A stretch of 64,000 nt of DNA from Paenibacillus sp. G2S3 (GCF_030123105.1 NZ_CP126095.1:4278001-4342000); one strand, 5' to 3'. Numbered from the stretch's first letter, positions 28,494-37,655 are shown. Program-made: numbers and translations. Notes: generated from the sequence alone by a model not told the origin.

Positions 28494-30024
28494 CCACTTG
28501 CTCTGTTGTAGGTCGCTTCATCAATTTGGGAACCAAATGCCTCATCCAGATCGGCAAAGCTTGAAACGGATTATTCTTTACATGCATCACAGGAGTGTAT
28601 GGAGCCATGTAAGGTACACCAAATGAACGTAAACTGCACATATGAGCAATGATCATGATCAAGGTAAGAATCATTCCAAAGAAACCGAACGTTGCTGCAC
28701 TAATCATAAGGACAAATCGTAACAATCTCGCCGAAACTGCGATCGAGAAAACAGGAGTCGCCAGACTTGAAATAGCCGTTAGTGAAACGACAATAACCAT
28801 GGCTGCTGACACTAACCCTGCTTGTACAGCTGCTTGTCCTATGACAAGCGCTCCAACGATAGATACAGCAGATCCTATCGATTTGGGCATACGAACACCT
28901 GCTTCACGCAGAATTTCAAAAATAACCTCCATTAGTAATGCCTCAACAAACGCTGTAAATGGCGTAGCTTCTAATTGTGAAACAAGTGAGATCACTAGCT
29001 GCGTTGGTATCATTTCTTGGTGGAAGGTGGTTGCTGCGATATAAACGGAAGGTCCAATCATCGAAATGATAAACATTACGATTCTTAGAAACCGCAATGC
29101 GATACTAATGTCATACCTATGATATGAATCTTCTGTAATTTGAAAGAATTGATTAAACACGGCAGGGATGATTAATATAAATGGAGTCCCATCCACCAAA
29201 ATTGCGATTTTACCTTCCAAGAGATTAGCAGCGACGGTATCTGGACGTTCTGTAGCTAGAATCGTTGGAAAAGGAGTGAAATTCTGATCTTCAATCATTT
29301 TCTCAATATATCCCGATTCAAGAATGCCATCCAACTTGATCTTTTGCAGGCGTCGCTTCGCCTCATCAACAATAGCTTCATCCGCGATCCCATTTATGTA
29401 CATGATCCCTATTCTGGTATGTGTAACTTGTCCTAGTGTCATCGATTCCAGCCATAAATTAGGATTTCGTATGCGACGCCGAACCATCGATATATTCGTC
29501 GCTAAGCTTTCAACAAAGCCTTCACGAGGTCCCCTGATTGAATTATCCGTGCCAGGCTCATCTATAGAGCGAACTTCACCGCCTGATGTTGCAATCGATA
29601 GGGCTTCATTTGAGCCATCAATCAACAGGATAGTCTGGCCCAGCAGCAGTGCATCATAAAGTTCATCCCACTTTAATAGAGACTTCAGGCCGCCTATAGG
29701 AACTACCTTTTCTGTGATTACTTGGATCAGATCATTTAATGTTCTTTGTGTACTACTTAGCATTACGTTCATCAAGACTTCCATAACAAATTGATTAATG
29801 GTTGTATTATTAACGATACCATCCACATAAATAATTGCGGCTTGAAGCCCCTCATCTGATCCTATCGTAAATTCACGAATGATTATATCTCCACTATTCC
29901 CTGTCTTTTGGCGAATTTGCTCTAAATTGACTCCTAATTTTGTTGAATCAATCGGAACTGAAGGGACGGTCCAATGTGGACTGCTTACTGTACTCTTACT
30001 TCGTTCATTGCCATCCTTTTCCAT
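28474..30024 (-). CDS. Spore germination receptor subunit A (GerA family), operon 2
   Basis: This is the A subunit of a second receptor. The soluble N-terminal part is followed by a membrane region with TPFTAFVEALLMEVIFEILREAG split across the family motif, and GSAVSIVGALVIGQAA is shared with operon 1. RBS GGTGAAGGG precedes the ATG. Upstream, GAATA (30069-30073) and CAAATAA (30046-30052) with 16 bp between them could be a sigma-G type promoter; support is weak. The operon order is gerA-gerC-gerB. Confidence 0.94.
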   Translation of the reverse strand: MEKDGNERSKSTVSSPHWTVPSVPIDSTKLGVNLEQIRQKTGNSGDIIIREFTIGSDEGLQAAIIYVDGIVNNTTINQFVMEVLMNVMLSSTQRTLNDLIQVITEKVVPIGGLKSLLKWDELYDALLLGQTILLIDGSNEALSIATSGGEVRSIDEPGTDNSIRGPREGFVESLATNISMVRRRIRNPNLWLESMTLGQVTHTRIGIMYINGIADEAIVDEAKRRLQKIKLDGILESGYIEKMIEDQNFTPFPTILATERPDTVAANLLEGKIAILVDGTPFILIIPAVFNQFFQITEDSYHRYDISIALRFLRIVMFIISMIGPSVYIAATTFHQEMIPTQLVISLVSQLEATPFTAFVEALLMEVIFEILREAGVRMPKSIGSAVSIVGALVIGQAAVQAGLVSAAMVIVVSLTAISSLATPVFSIAVSARLLRFVLMISAATFGFFGMILTLIMIIAHMCSLRSFGVPYMAPYTPVMHVKNNPFQALPIWMRHLVPKLMKRPTTEQVGDQDNA

Positions 30025-30128
30025 ATCCCTTCACCTTTCTCGCCATTATTTGCTACTCATTGCGTGATTATTCTACCCATTAACAGCAAATATTATTGGA
30101 AGGTTAACAATGAAAGTAGGGGAATGGT

Positions 30129-30407
30129 ATGAAAATATTTGTCGTTTCTGTACTATTATTAATTTTAGTATTAGCACTCATCTTTCTTCTCGACATCATT
30201 TCGCTCTTTAGCTTTCAACAATCATATCGAAATTTAATTGCATCGTTCCGCGTAATGAGCACTTCCGAAATTATCATCTTTAATTCCTTGATCGTAGGCA
30301 CCATAACTTATTTAATGTGGCCAGTGATACAAAAATGGCTACCTCAGCAGTCTCCATCATCGCAAGATCAACCTTCTCAACAAGCTGACAATAACCCGAC
30401 CCAATAG
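30129..30407 (+). CDS. Small membrane protein divergent from ger operon 2
   Basis: The 92-residue protein has two hydrophobic segments (about 4-27 and 50-68) and a hydrophilic tail rich in Gln, Pro and Ser. RBS AGGGG lies before the ATG. By size and layout it may be the D-type modulator of receptor 2, moved to the other strand, but this is inference. Confidence 0.65.
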   Translation: MKIFVVSVLLLILVLALIFLLDIISLFSFQQSYRNLIASFRVMSTSEIIIFNSLIVGTITYLMWPVIQKWLPQQSPSSQDQPSQQADNNPTQ

Positions 30408-30520
30408 CGATCTCTATAATATCGATTTCGTTCTTCCATTCACGCTAAAAGCAAATGCCTTCAATTCAATACATCACCGGGTACTTGTTCAGTCTTAAGC
30501 CTAATTCAAAAATAAAAAGT

Positions 30521-30557
30521 AAAAAAATCCACTCGCAACATTGTTGCTGTGGACTTT
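30521..30557 (-). terminator. Terminator of the ADP-ribosylglycohydrolase-like gene
   Basis: An imperfect stem pairs about 30529-30539 with 30541-30553, and seven T follow on the minus strand. It lies 30 bp after the stop codon. Confidence 0.7.
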
Positions 30558-30586
30558 TTGTAGGCTTATTATGTAGGTTGTATTAG

Positions 30587-31987
30587 CTAAAGACCGAGAT
30601 CGGTATTGTTGTTCACATAGAGCTCACTAGGTAGAACTCGATGTTGACCGGTTTGCAGCAGCTCCGGTAAACGCCCCATCCGCTCCGCTAATGCAGAAAG
30701 CTTTTGCTCATGAAAATTAGATAGCCCCGTATGAATCCGATCTTGAAAAGGCTTAAGCCATCTTGATTCCAAACGATCTGGACCGAAATAAACCCCAAGC
30801 AGAGAGCCAGCCGTTGCCCCAAAGCTATCCGTATCATTGCCTTGCATTACCTGCTTGCATATCCCATCGCCAACATTGTCTGCAAACCGCAGAGTATTAA
30901 TTAAGGTTCCTACTTCTTGATAAACCTCACAGTGGCAATAATTCGCATACTTTTGGTTAATACTCTGATATGCTTCCAGCCAGTCATCTGCATTCGCTAC
31001 CATCTCAAGACAATCACTAGTAATCTCATAGAATCGACTTCTTTTAGGGACGAATTGCAGAGCAGTATTGATTATTTCAATGGGATCGCGCAGCACCTGA
31101 GCGACAGCAATCGCAGCAGCAATGAACATCGTGGCGTAGATGCCGGTTCGGCGATGTGTAAAGCTTGCATCCCTCCAAGCTAGCTCAGCAGCCAGAGCAG
31201 GTTGACCAGGACAGGCATAGCCGTAGGCATCTGCACGAATCGCCGCACCGCATAGTTCCGTACCCTGTACCATAAAATCAGGCCAAGCCTCTATTTCAGA
31301 ATGATTGAATAATTCCTTATCATGTTCCAAATAGCTAATCCCTGATCGCAGCAAAATAGCCCTTTCCGGACCCCAAGTTGTACTTATCGGAAGGTGATTG
31401 ATCCATAAATCCCTTAAATTTCTTTTCGTAAAACCATCACCGAATTGTTCTAGCACCATCATTCCCATTAATGAATAATTGATATCATCATCAGGTGCCA
31501 CATAACGAATTCGTCCCCGCGTCGTCTCAAACCAGGACCAATGGCGACGATCCAGCGCATGGAGAATCTCATCAGAAATGTAATCATTCAGTGGCCATTC
31601 CCCTACAGAAGTTAACGCTTGACGTAATTCCGACAAGCTGGGGTTTACCTCTATTGGTTTGCCCAGCATGGAACCACAGACTGAAGCGAGGAAACCAGCC
31701 TCCACACGCTTGTAGCTATCCTTCAGATTCAAAATTCCGATCTGACCGAGAGGTCGAGCCGGATGGCATTCCCGCCATATCTCATCTAAATCGTTCGGCT
31801 CATAGTAAGGCCAATTGTCCCTCATTGGAATGACAGCCAAACTATGGGCGAATTCCAGATAGGCATCATAGCTTGCGGGAAGCTGTTCCAACTTGGCTAA
31901 ATAACCAGAGGTTTGATGTCCCTGCTCAAATTTATTACGCAGAATTCCGTCCAATTGAAGTTTAAGAAATGTGAGTGATGGTAGCAT
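30587..31987 (-). CDS. ADP-ribosylglycohydrolase family protein
   Basis: The family removes ADP-ribose from proteins or related targets using two magnesium ions. Metal-binding motifs are visible as APDDDINYS and GNDTDSFGATAGSLLG. The catalytic domain covers about residues 90-430, after an N-terminal extension of about 90 residues. It is cytoplasmic, 466 residues long, and a single-gene unit. Many bacterial relatives act on nucleoside derivatives, so the true substrate is open. Confidence 0.88.
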   Translation of the reverse strand: MLPSLTFLKLQLDGILRNKFEQGHQTSGYLAKLEQLPASYDAYLEFAHSLAVIPMRDNWPYYEPNDLDEIWRECHPARPLGQIGILNLKDSYKRVEAGFLASVCGSMLGKPIEVNPSLSELRQALTSVGEWPLNDYISDEILHALDRRHWSWFETTRGRIRYVAPDDDINYSLMGMMVLEQFGDGFTKRNLRDLWINHLPISTTWGPERAILLRSGISYLEHDKELFNHSEIEAWPDFMVQGTELCGAAIRADAYGYACPGQPALAAELAWRDASFTHRRTGIYATMFIAAAIAVAQVLRDPIEIINTALQFVPKRSRFYEITSDCLEMVANADDWLEAYQSINQKYANYCHCEVYQEVGTLINTLRFADNVGDGICKQVMQGNDTDSFGATAGSLLGVYFGPDRLESRWLKPFQDRIHTGLSNFHEQKLSALAERMGRLPELLQTGQHRVLPSELYVNNNTDLGL

Positions 31988-32153
31988 ACTGCATCTCCTT
32001 TATCCGATTATTAATCTACATGAAATGCATACTCAAATTAGGAAATTAACCATATCTATCCACAATCCACAATACATCAATATCACAAGCTTTAGTAGTA
32101 AAAGATGACTGGATATAAGCATGTAAGCTGACTTTATTGGATCAATCATAATA

Positions 32154-32179
32154 AAACCCATGTCAGATGACATGGGTTT
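32154..32179 (-). terminator. Terminator of the CAP-domain gene
   Basis: A 12-bp stem (32154-32165 with 32168-32179) lies 43 bp after the stop; a short T-rich stretch follows on the minus strand. Confidence 0.65.
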
Positions 32180-32221
32180 GACGTGAGTTGTTTATTATCT
32201 TGGATGCTTTTACTGATTTTC

Positions 32222-33013
32222 TCACAAACCAATAAATTCTTGAACCCATTCAGAGTTATATGAAGCGATTCCGATTTCGCTGAAGCTACTATTCAGGATG
32301 TTGGCGCGATGACCAGGACTGTTCATCCATTGATTCATTACTTCCTCCGCGCTCTTCTGGCCTTTGGCAATGTTTTCACCAGCGGAGCTATAGCTAATCC
32401 CGAATGCCTTCATCATATCAAACGGAGAACCATAAGTCGGTGACTGATGATCAAAATAATTGTTGTCATACATATCCTTCGCTTTTGCCATAGCCATTTT
32501 TGAAAGCTCACTATTTAAGCTCAGGGCTTTCAAGCCAGCATTTGTACGTTCTTTATTCACCAAATTCAACACTTGCTGAACGGAATCAGATGTATTGGCT
32601 GGCTGCTGCGGATTGACGGACGGTTGTGGTTTGACAGACGACTGCGGGTTAGCAGACATTTGCGGGTTGGCAGACATTTGCGGATAAGCGGACGGTTGCG
32701 CAACTCCAGTCTGACCACCTGAGCCTCCTATCGAATCGGTATTTTTTTTGAGCCAATCTAACCAATTCGTATCACCATCAGGTGCTACTTGTTTAGCCGT
32801 AATCGATGATTTTCCAGCATCCATTGTGGAAATAGAAGATGCTTGAGTTAAGTTCGACGTTGTAGTAACATTACGCGAATGCATTTCATGATTCGTTTGT
32901 TTAGCATGCATTTCATGATTCGTTTGTTTAGCAGTTATTTGCTTGTTTGCCGATTCATTACTCGAACAAGCTGTAACAAGTAAAAATGCTGCTATTACGA
33001 TAAATGGTTTAAT
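32222..33013 (-). CDS. CAP/SCP-domain lipoprotein (YkwD type), probable ATT start
   Basis: The C-terminal 120 residues are a CAP (SCP/PR1) domain: LVNKERTNAGLKAL, FDHQSPTYGSPFDMMKAFG, AGENIAKGQKSAEEVMNQW, HRANILN. The nearest ATG (32911) would give a protein with no signal. The frame stays open upstream through a lipoprotein signal (IKPFIVIAAFLLVTAC) to ATT at 33013, and AGGAGG lies seven bases before that ATT. So I propose a 263-residue lipoprotein started at ATT. A nine-residue repeat (AKQTNHEMH, twice) and a Pro/Gln/Ser linker join signal and domain. Function of bacterial CAP proteins is mostly unknown; several are spore- or biofilm-linked. Confidence 0.8.
   Translation of the reverse strand: MKPFIVIAAFLLVTACSSNESANKQITAKQTNHEMHAKQTNHEMHSRNVTTTSNLTQASSISTMDAGKSSITAKQVAPDGDTNWLDWLKKNTDSIGGSGGQTGVAQPSAYPQMSANPQMSANPQSSVKPQPSVNPQQPANTSDSVQQVLNLVNKERTNAGLKALSLNSELSKMAMAKAKDMYDNNYFDHQSPTYGSPFDMMKAFGISYSSAGENIAKGQKSAEEVMNQWMNSPGHRANILNSSFSEIGIASYNSEWVQEFIGL
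32879..32932 (-). repeat. 27-bp tandem repeat, two copies
   Basis: Two perfect, adjacent 27-bp units (32879-32905 and 32906-32932) encode the duplicated nine residues AKQTNHEMH near the N-terminus of the CAP lipoprotein. Perfect identity suggests recent slippage, and copy number may vary between strains. Confidence 0.9.
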
Positions 33014-33159
33014 AACGACCCCTCCTGATTTGGTAAAGTAGTGACGAATCGAATAAAGTTTTTGTAATGCAGCATTGAATTATTCATCTCAAATTAAAAA
33101 TCTAGAAAGTACGCCATACATGTATTCATCGAGCGCTCTACTACCTCATTTGAGGAAAG

Positions 33160-33201
33160 AAAAAAGCCGCCTCTCCACTGCATCAGTGGATGGACGACTT
33201 T
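33160..33201 (-). terminator. Terminator of the ytaF-like gene
   Basis: A long stem with G-U pairs and the perfect inner part TCCACT/AGTGGA is followed by six T on the minus strand, 19 bp after the stop. Confidence 0.75.
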
Positions 33202-33219
33202 GAATTAGCGGTGTCCAAC

Positions 33220-33867
33220 TTACCCAAAGAAAGAATTACAAGCGATCAAAATAATTATAAATCCACTTAAGACCGTACTGAACTGACCTACTGTGAAAGA
33301 GCCGATGCGAATCGCCGACATTTTTTGTCCCAAGAACACACCAAGCCATACTGTGAAATAACTGCCGATTGCTGCAGTCAGAGAGATCGCGAGTGGTGAC
33401 AGTCCCATCAGACCCGCACCGATCCCATTGGTTATAGCATTAGCGGCAAGTGCAACTCCCAACACCGCAGCCTCAACGTATCCAATAGAGCCTGATTTGT
33501 CTTTATCTACAGTTTCAGGATTTTTTAGAATTTCTCCAAGTGCTCCGCCTGAAATTGCCTCTTTGGCTTCTTCCCTGTCCTGGCTTGAATCCTGATGTTT
33601 ACGCGGTACGGCTAGCAGAATGATGCGGGTACCGACAATGAACAGTAATAACGCTCCAATCAGGACGGGTAATACGCCCGGAAGAACCTTCGCCAGCCAC
33701 TGACCGGATATGATCCCTGTCATACTAAGGATGAAACAGATGACCGCAATAATTAAATTTGATAAATAGTTAATACGGATTCCCCAAATCCCATATGATA
33801 TTCCAACACCCAAATTATCCAGACTTGATGATACGGCAAAACCAAAAATTAATAACCAAGCAACCAT
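33220..33867 (-). CDS. ytaF: Sporulation membrane protein YtaF
   Basis: The 215-residue protein has six membrane segments and two similar halves with the SSSLDNLGVGISYG and ANAITNGIGAGLMG motifs of the YtaF/MntP-like manganese or cation efflux fold. YtaF is a forespore protein in Bacillus. The loop at about 95-125 is long and hydrophilic. RBS AAGGAG precedes the ATG. The cargo is unproven. Confidence 0.85.
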   Translation of the reverse strand: MVAWLLIFGFAVSSSLDNLGVGISYGIWGIRINYLSNLIIAVICFILSMTGIISGQWLAKVLPGVLPVLIGALLLFIVGTRIILLAVPRKHQDSSQDREEAKEAISGGALGEILKNPETVDKDKSGSIGYVEAAVLGVALAANAITNGIGAGLMGLSPLAISLTAAIGSYFTVWLGVFLGQKMSAIRIGSFTVGQFSTVLSGFIIILIACNSFFG

Positions 33868-34000
33868 GTATCTTTCACTCCTTGTTGTCTGTTTACAGTC
33901 ATACTATTGAGCATGTTGCAAAAAAGTGCTCCTCTCTCTAAAAATGTTGAGATCCCCTCAACATTTATTCAACACCAACACAAAGTGAGGTGAACTGCAG

Positions 34001-34684
34001 ATGTCCGATGAGAAGCGAAACGCTACACTGGGTGACACACTGATCTCCTTGCTAAAAGAACGTTCTTTGTCTATGCGTAAGCTAAGCGCCGCAACCGGCA
34101 TCGATACGGCCACGATATCGCGGATCATTAACGGGAAGCAAAGAGCCAAGCCTGAACATCTGAAAGCTTTTGCTCTTCATCTTGATATTCCCTCCGCTCC
34201 ACTCTTCCAAGCTGCTGGTTATGGTGCGCCTGCTCCCACCGTTCATCAGAACCAGAAGAACGACATCTACTCCTCTATCAACAGTATTAAAGAAATCCTT
34301 CAGTCCTCCAATCTCATTGACCACCAGTTTACTATCGAGCAGGTTCAGAGAGAACTCAGCAAATACGAACCCTATGTCCTAACCGAAGAAGGAGCACGGA
34401 TTATTCACAATGACTTTTCCGGTAAAGTAAAAAGTATCAATGGCGCCGGACCATTCATTGAAGAACTCAAAAAAATGTATCAGAGCTACAGTAGCGATAA
34501 CATCAGTCTGGAGGAACGCTCAATTCTTGGGAGTGGCTTGCTGTACTTCATCTCTGCTACAGATATCATCCCCGATTATGTATTTCCACTAGGTTATCTG
34601 GACGATGCGATTGCTGTACAAATCGTACTGGATCGCCTCCAGGTTATGAGGAATAACAATTCCCAGCGTGAAGCTGATTGTTAG
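34001..34684 (+). CDS. HTH (XRE) domain fused to a DUF1232 (YkvA-like) domain
   Basis: The first 70 residues are an XRE helix-turn-helix (SMRKLSAATGIDTATISRII). The C-terminal part (about 175-215) is a DUF1232/YkvA motif (LLYFISATDIIPDYVFPLGY then LDDAIAVQIVL), usually membrane-associated. RBS GAGGTGAACTGCAG precedes the ATG. The pairing suggests a regulator that senses a membrane state, which is inference. It is followed by a strong terminator. Confidence 0.88.
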   Translation: MSDEKRNATLGDTLISLLKERSLSMRKLSAATGIDTATISRIINGKQRAKPEHLKAFALHLDIPSAPLFQAAGYGAPAPTVHQNQKNDIYSSINSIKEILQSSNLIDHQFTIEQVQRELSKYEPYVLTEEGARIIHNDFSGKVKSINGAGPFIEELKKMYQSYSSDNISLEERSILGSGLLYFISATDIIPDYVFPLGYLDDAIAVQIVLDRLQVMRNNNSQREADC

Positions 34685-34696
34685 AGCATAATTGAT

Positions 34697-34739
34697 AAAA
34701 CGGCCCCAGTCCTGAATTTCATTGGACTGGGGCCGTTTT
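34697..34739 (+). terminator. Terminator of the HTH-DUF1232 gene
   Basis: A perfect 16-bp stem (34697-34712 with 34724-34739), very GC-rich in its middle and ending in TTTT, lies 13 bp after the stop. Confidence 0.92.
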
Positions 34740-34913
34740 ATCTCCTGATATCATCTATATCATCGCTATATCTCCACTGTCTAAGTGTGTTGCAGCAAAT
34801 CTGGTGATTTCCCTGGTTGATCTATTAGATAATTTTAGAGTTGTCTAGGGCATCGCAACCGCCGCGATAGCCTCCACCTGCTTACTTTTTTCATGATTGA
34901 TGCTGATAAAGCT

Positions 34914-35495
34914 TCATCCTAACACCATCGAAACCGCACAATACACTAACAACAATCCCATCAGTATATTAAATTGACTTCTATATTTAGATATAATTTT
35001 TTTGAAAAGAGAACCACATAAACACCAACTAAAAGTGCCCATATATCCAATGAAAGCGAGAATTAAAGAGTAACTCAATAAACTAAAATACGAAGAATTT
35101 GATGTAAGGATAAATGTAGATGTAGCTGTGATTCCATATAATATTCCTTTTGGATTGATAAATTGTAAAAGCATACCCGCAATAAAACTGTTATGTCTAT
35201 CTCCAGCTGCATCACTGTCTTGTTGCTTACTTGAAATAATTTTTACTGCTAAATAAAGCATATAGACTGCGCCTATCACAGCCATAACCGATTCAATCTT
35301 TGGGATAAGATTTTTCAGAAGTATATTAAAATAACAACATAACAAAATGATTATTAAAAAACCTGTACCCACTCCTAAACAAAACTTCATTGTTTTTTTC
35401 AAGCCAACCTGGTTTGCAAAAGTCATTGCCATAATGTTATTGGGTCCCGGAGTAAAACTTGCAACAAATGTATATAAAAACAAAGAAACAAACAC
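34914..35495 (-). CDS. LysE-family amino acid exporter
   Basis: The 193-residue protein has about six membrane segments and the family start SFTPGPNNIMAMTFANQVG. LysE/RhtB proteins export amino acids or related metabolites. The GTG at 35495 has AGGGGTG eight bases before it. It is divergent from an XRE-cupin gene that is the likely regulator. Confidence 0.9.
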   Translation of the reverse strand: MFVSLFLYTFVASFTPGPNNIMAMTFANQVGLKKTMKFCLGVGTGFLIIILLCCYFNILLKNLIPKIESVMAVIGAVYMLYLAVKIISSKQQDSDAAGDRHNSFIAGMLLQFINPKGILYGITATSTFILTSNSSYFSLLSYSLILAFIGYMGTFSWCLCGSLFKKIISKYRSQFNILMGLLLVYCAVSMVLG

Positions 35496-35516
35496 TGAAA
35501 TACACCCCTATTGTAT

Positions 35517-35587
35517 GTTATAATGTATTTATTAGACGTTATAACGCCCTTACATGCGTTTTATTGTATATCGCAGTCGTTATAAAG
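35517..35587. promoter_or_regulatory. Repeated GTTATAA operator-like sites between lysE and xre
   Basis: The word GTTATAA occurs three times: 35517-35523, within the perfect palindrome CGTTATAACG at 35537-35546, and at 35579-35585. These probably bind the XRE-cupin regulator and cover both divergent promoters. Confidence 0.55.
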
Positions 35588-35611
35588 TAAATAGGGATAG
35601 GAGTAATTACC

Positions 35612-36166
35612 ATGGAAGAAATTAATTTAATTATCGCTGAAAATATAAAAAAGATAAGAAAAAGTAAAGATTTAAGCCTGGAAAAGGTGGCAGAATTAAC
35701 TGGAGTAAGCAAAACAATGATTGGTCAAATCGAAAGAGGCGAATCAACACCAACCATTACAACCCTTTGGAAGATCGCCAATGGATTAAAAATTTCATTT
35801 TCTGCGCTGATAGATTACCCAAAGCCTGACACCAGCGTGATTTTGAGAAGTGAGATTCAACCACTGCTTGAAGACAACGGAAAATATCGAGTGTACCCAT
35901 CATTCCCATTTGATGAAAGTAAACGATTTGAAGGTTATACAGTGGAGATAGACAAAGGTGGGTACCTTGATGCCAATTCCCATATGGAAGGAACCGAAGA
36001 ATTAATCACTGTATTCGATGGTGAATTGTCTTTACGTGTCAATGACAACGAATACCTCTTAAAATCTGGTGATTCTATTACCTTCAAGGCAGACAAACCG
36101 CATGTGTATTTTAATCCAGGACATACCTTAACCCGTTTAAGCATGATTTTATACTACCCTTCTTAG
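35612..36166 (+). CDS. XRE-family regulator with C-terminal cupin
   Basis: Residues 1-65 are a helix-turn-helix (LSLEKVAELTGVSKTMIGQI); residues 110-180 are a cupin (EGTEELITVFDGELSLRVND). Members of this group control amino acid or polyamine export and metabolism. RBS TAGGAG precedes the ATG. It is divergent from lysE. Confidence 0.92.
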   Translation: MEEINLIIAENIKKIRKSKDLSLEKVAELTGVSKTMIGQIERGESTPTITTLWKIANGLKISFSALIDYPKPDTSVILRSEIQPLLEDNGKYRVYPSFPFDESKRFEGYTVEIDKGGYLDANSHMEGTEELITVFDGELSLRVNDNEYLLKSGDSITFKADKPHVYFNPGHTLTRLSMILYYPS

Positions 36167-36173
36167 CAAAAAA

Positions 36174-36199
36174 ATCCCAAGGCACTTAAGCCTTGGGAT
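36174..36199. terminator. Bidirectional terminator
   Basis: A ten-bp stem (36174-36183 with 36190-36199) with seven A on its left side gives a full T tract on the minus strand. It separates the XRE gene from the convergent small membrane-protein gene. Confidence 0.8.
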
Positions 36200-36244
36200 C
36201 ACGTCTTTCTATGATAACCTGCGGATATTTGAAGTTCCGTTTGC

Positions 36245-36517
36245 TCATATCTTTCTCCTATATCGGGATAAGAGCAAATCTGCCACCAAACCAATCAAGA
36301 TTGCCGTCCCAAAATGAATGCCATAGAGAATTAATTGCCATATGCGCTCATTTTCCATAGCATAGTGCAGATCTGTAAGCCAAGGATTTAACCACATTAA
36401 TGTCGGTGACGTAAAAAAAAGCAGCAAATTTTTATCATCTTCACCGGATAGATTAACTAGACAAATCAATATGGATAGTAGAGGCAGCCAAAAGCTAAGT
36501 CTTTTGAAAATTTTCAT
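36245..36517 (-). CDS. Small membrane protein, 90 residues
   Basis: Three hydrophobic segments are visible (about 8-20, 35-48 and 64-83), and the protein ends in basic residues. The ATG at 36517 has AGGAGG six bases upstream; the frame reaching 36610 overlaps the gene before it and lacks an RBS. It starts 20 bp after the stalk-domain gene and is cotranscribed with it. I do not recognise a family. Confidence 0.75.
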   Translation of the reverse strand: MKIFKRLSFWLPLLSILICLVNLSGEDDKNLLLFFTSPTLMWLNPWLTDLHYAMENERIWQLILYGIHFGTAILIGLVADLLLSRYRRKI

Positions 36518-36536
36518 AACATCCTCCTGCAAAGAA

Positions 36537-37655
36537 TTATGAGCCGCCCAACATAAATTTGTAAACCTTACCGTCCTGTACATAATCATTAGTAAAAAGC
36601 AGGGTATCACCTTCTCTTTTCAGGAACTTCAGGTTATCTCCATAAAAAGGGAGGTCGTTTGTTTCAGCATATTTTTGCTGTTCTACGTCAAGGAGTTCCC
36701 TGTACAACAATGTTTTGGTCCCTTTTTCACGGTCAATCATCATGAGGAAACCTTGTTGATTGGATCGAATCAGCAGAAAATCCTCGTCCATTCCCTCCAC
36801 TAAATAATTATCCGAATTACCACCTAGTTTGGTCAAATCAATCGTCTCCGTTACGTTCCCCGTTCCATCTTCAATTAATCGTAATAGTTTTCCATCGGTA
36901 AGCAGAAGCTGATTGCCAGCAAATTTAACATTGTCACCGTAACGAATATAATATCCTACACTCGCTTGGCGAATAACCATTCCATCCTTAATAATCATCG
37001 TATACCATTTATTATTAATATGTGGTTCTCCGTAAACATCTGTTAGGGTTAGATAGAGTAGACCTTTTGGCGTCTTCTGAAAATCGAACTGAACTTCATC
37101 GAACAGCTGCGATCCGAGGTTCGCTAGCAAACGAGTATGTCCTACGGAATCTGTTAGATATAAACTCCCAGTTTTTTTATCTACTGTATATGTAGATCCA
37201 CCGAATTGTGCGCTGGCACTAGCAAAGCTTAATAGTCCGGTTGCTGTATATATCTTCTTCGTCGCATCCCAGCTAACGGTTGTTCCTCCTAATGAATTAA
37301 CTAGAAAGCGAGCAGGCACATAGAGTTGACCATTCATTTCAAAAGGAACACCCTCCACATTTACTAACTTACCATCGAGGACTCCCTGTTTACTTCCAAT
37401 ACGAACGGCTATCTTTTTTCCCCATCCAGTAAACTCCGCTCTTTGATGTGATTTATCCCATACTCCCTTCAGTCCTGCCGTTTCCCAGTGATTAGCTGAA
37501 ACATAAGTAATTCCATCCTTTACTAGCGCTGAACTTGTTCCTTTCCCACCTCTATCCATAATGAAAGTGAAATAAGCGGGCAATGCAGCATTCGCTACTG
37601 GAGCAGTAAGCAATGATGCAACAAATATTGGAGCTAGCAACCATCTTTTATCCAT
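36537..37655 (-). CDS. Secreted protein with copper-amine-oxidase-like (stalk) domain
   Basis: A signal peptide (about 1-24, ending ANAAL) is followed by a stalk domain (about 38-135: VNVEGVPFEMNGQLYVPARF then LVNSLGGTTVSWD). Residues 150-372 look like a beta-propeller-type sensor or binding domain (repeats such as LLLTDGKLLRLIEDG). RBS GGGAGG precedes the ATG. It forms a unit with the small membrane protein behind it. The role is unknown; such stalk domains display other domains on the cell surface. Confidence 0.8.
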   Translation of the reverse strand: MDKRWLLAPIFVASLLTAPVANAALPAYFTFIMDRGGKGTSSALVKDGITYVSANHWETAGLKGVWDKSHQRAEFTGWGKKIAVRIGSKQGVLDGKLVNVEGVPFEMNGQLYVPARFLVNSLGGTTVSWDATKKIYTATGLLSFASASAQFGGSTYTVDKKTGSLYLTDSVGHTRLLANLGSQLFDEVQFDFQKTPKGLLYLTLTDVYGEPHINNKWYTMIIKDGMVIRQASVGYYIRYGDNVKFAGNQLLLTDGKLLRLIEDGTGNVTETIDLTKLGGNSDNYLVEGMDEDFLLIRSNQQGFLMMIDREKGTKTLLYRELLDVEQQKYAETNDLPFYGDNLKFLKREGDTLLFTNDYVQDGKVYKFMLGGS

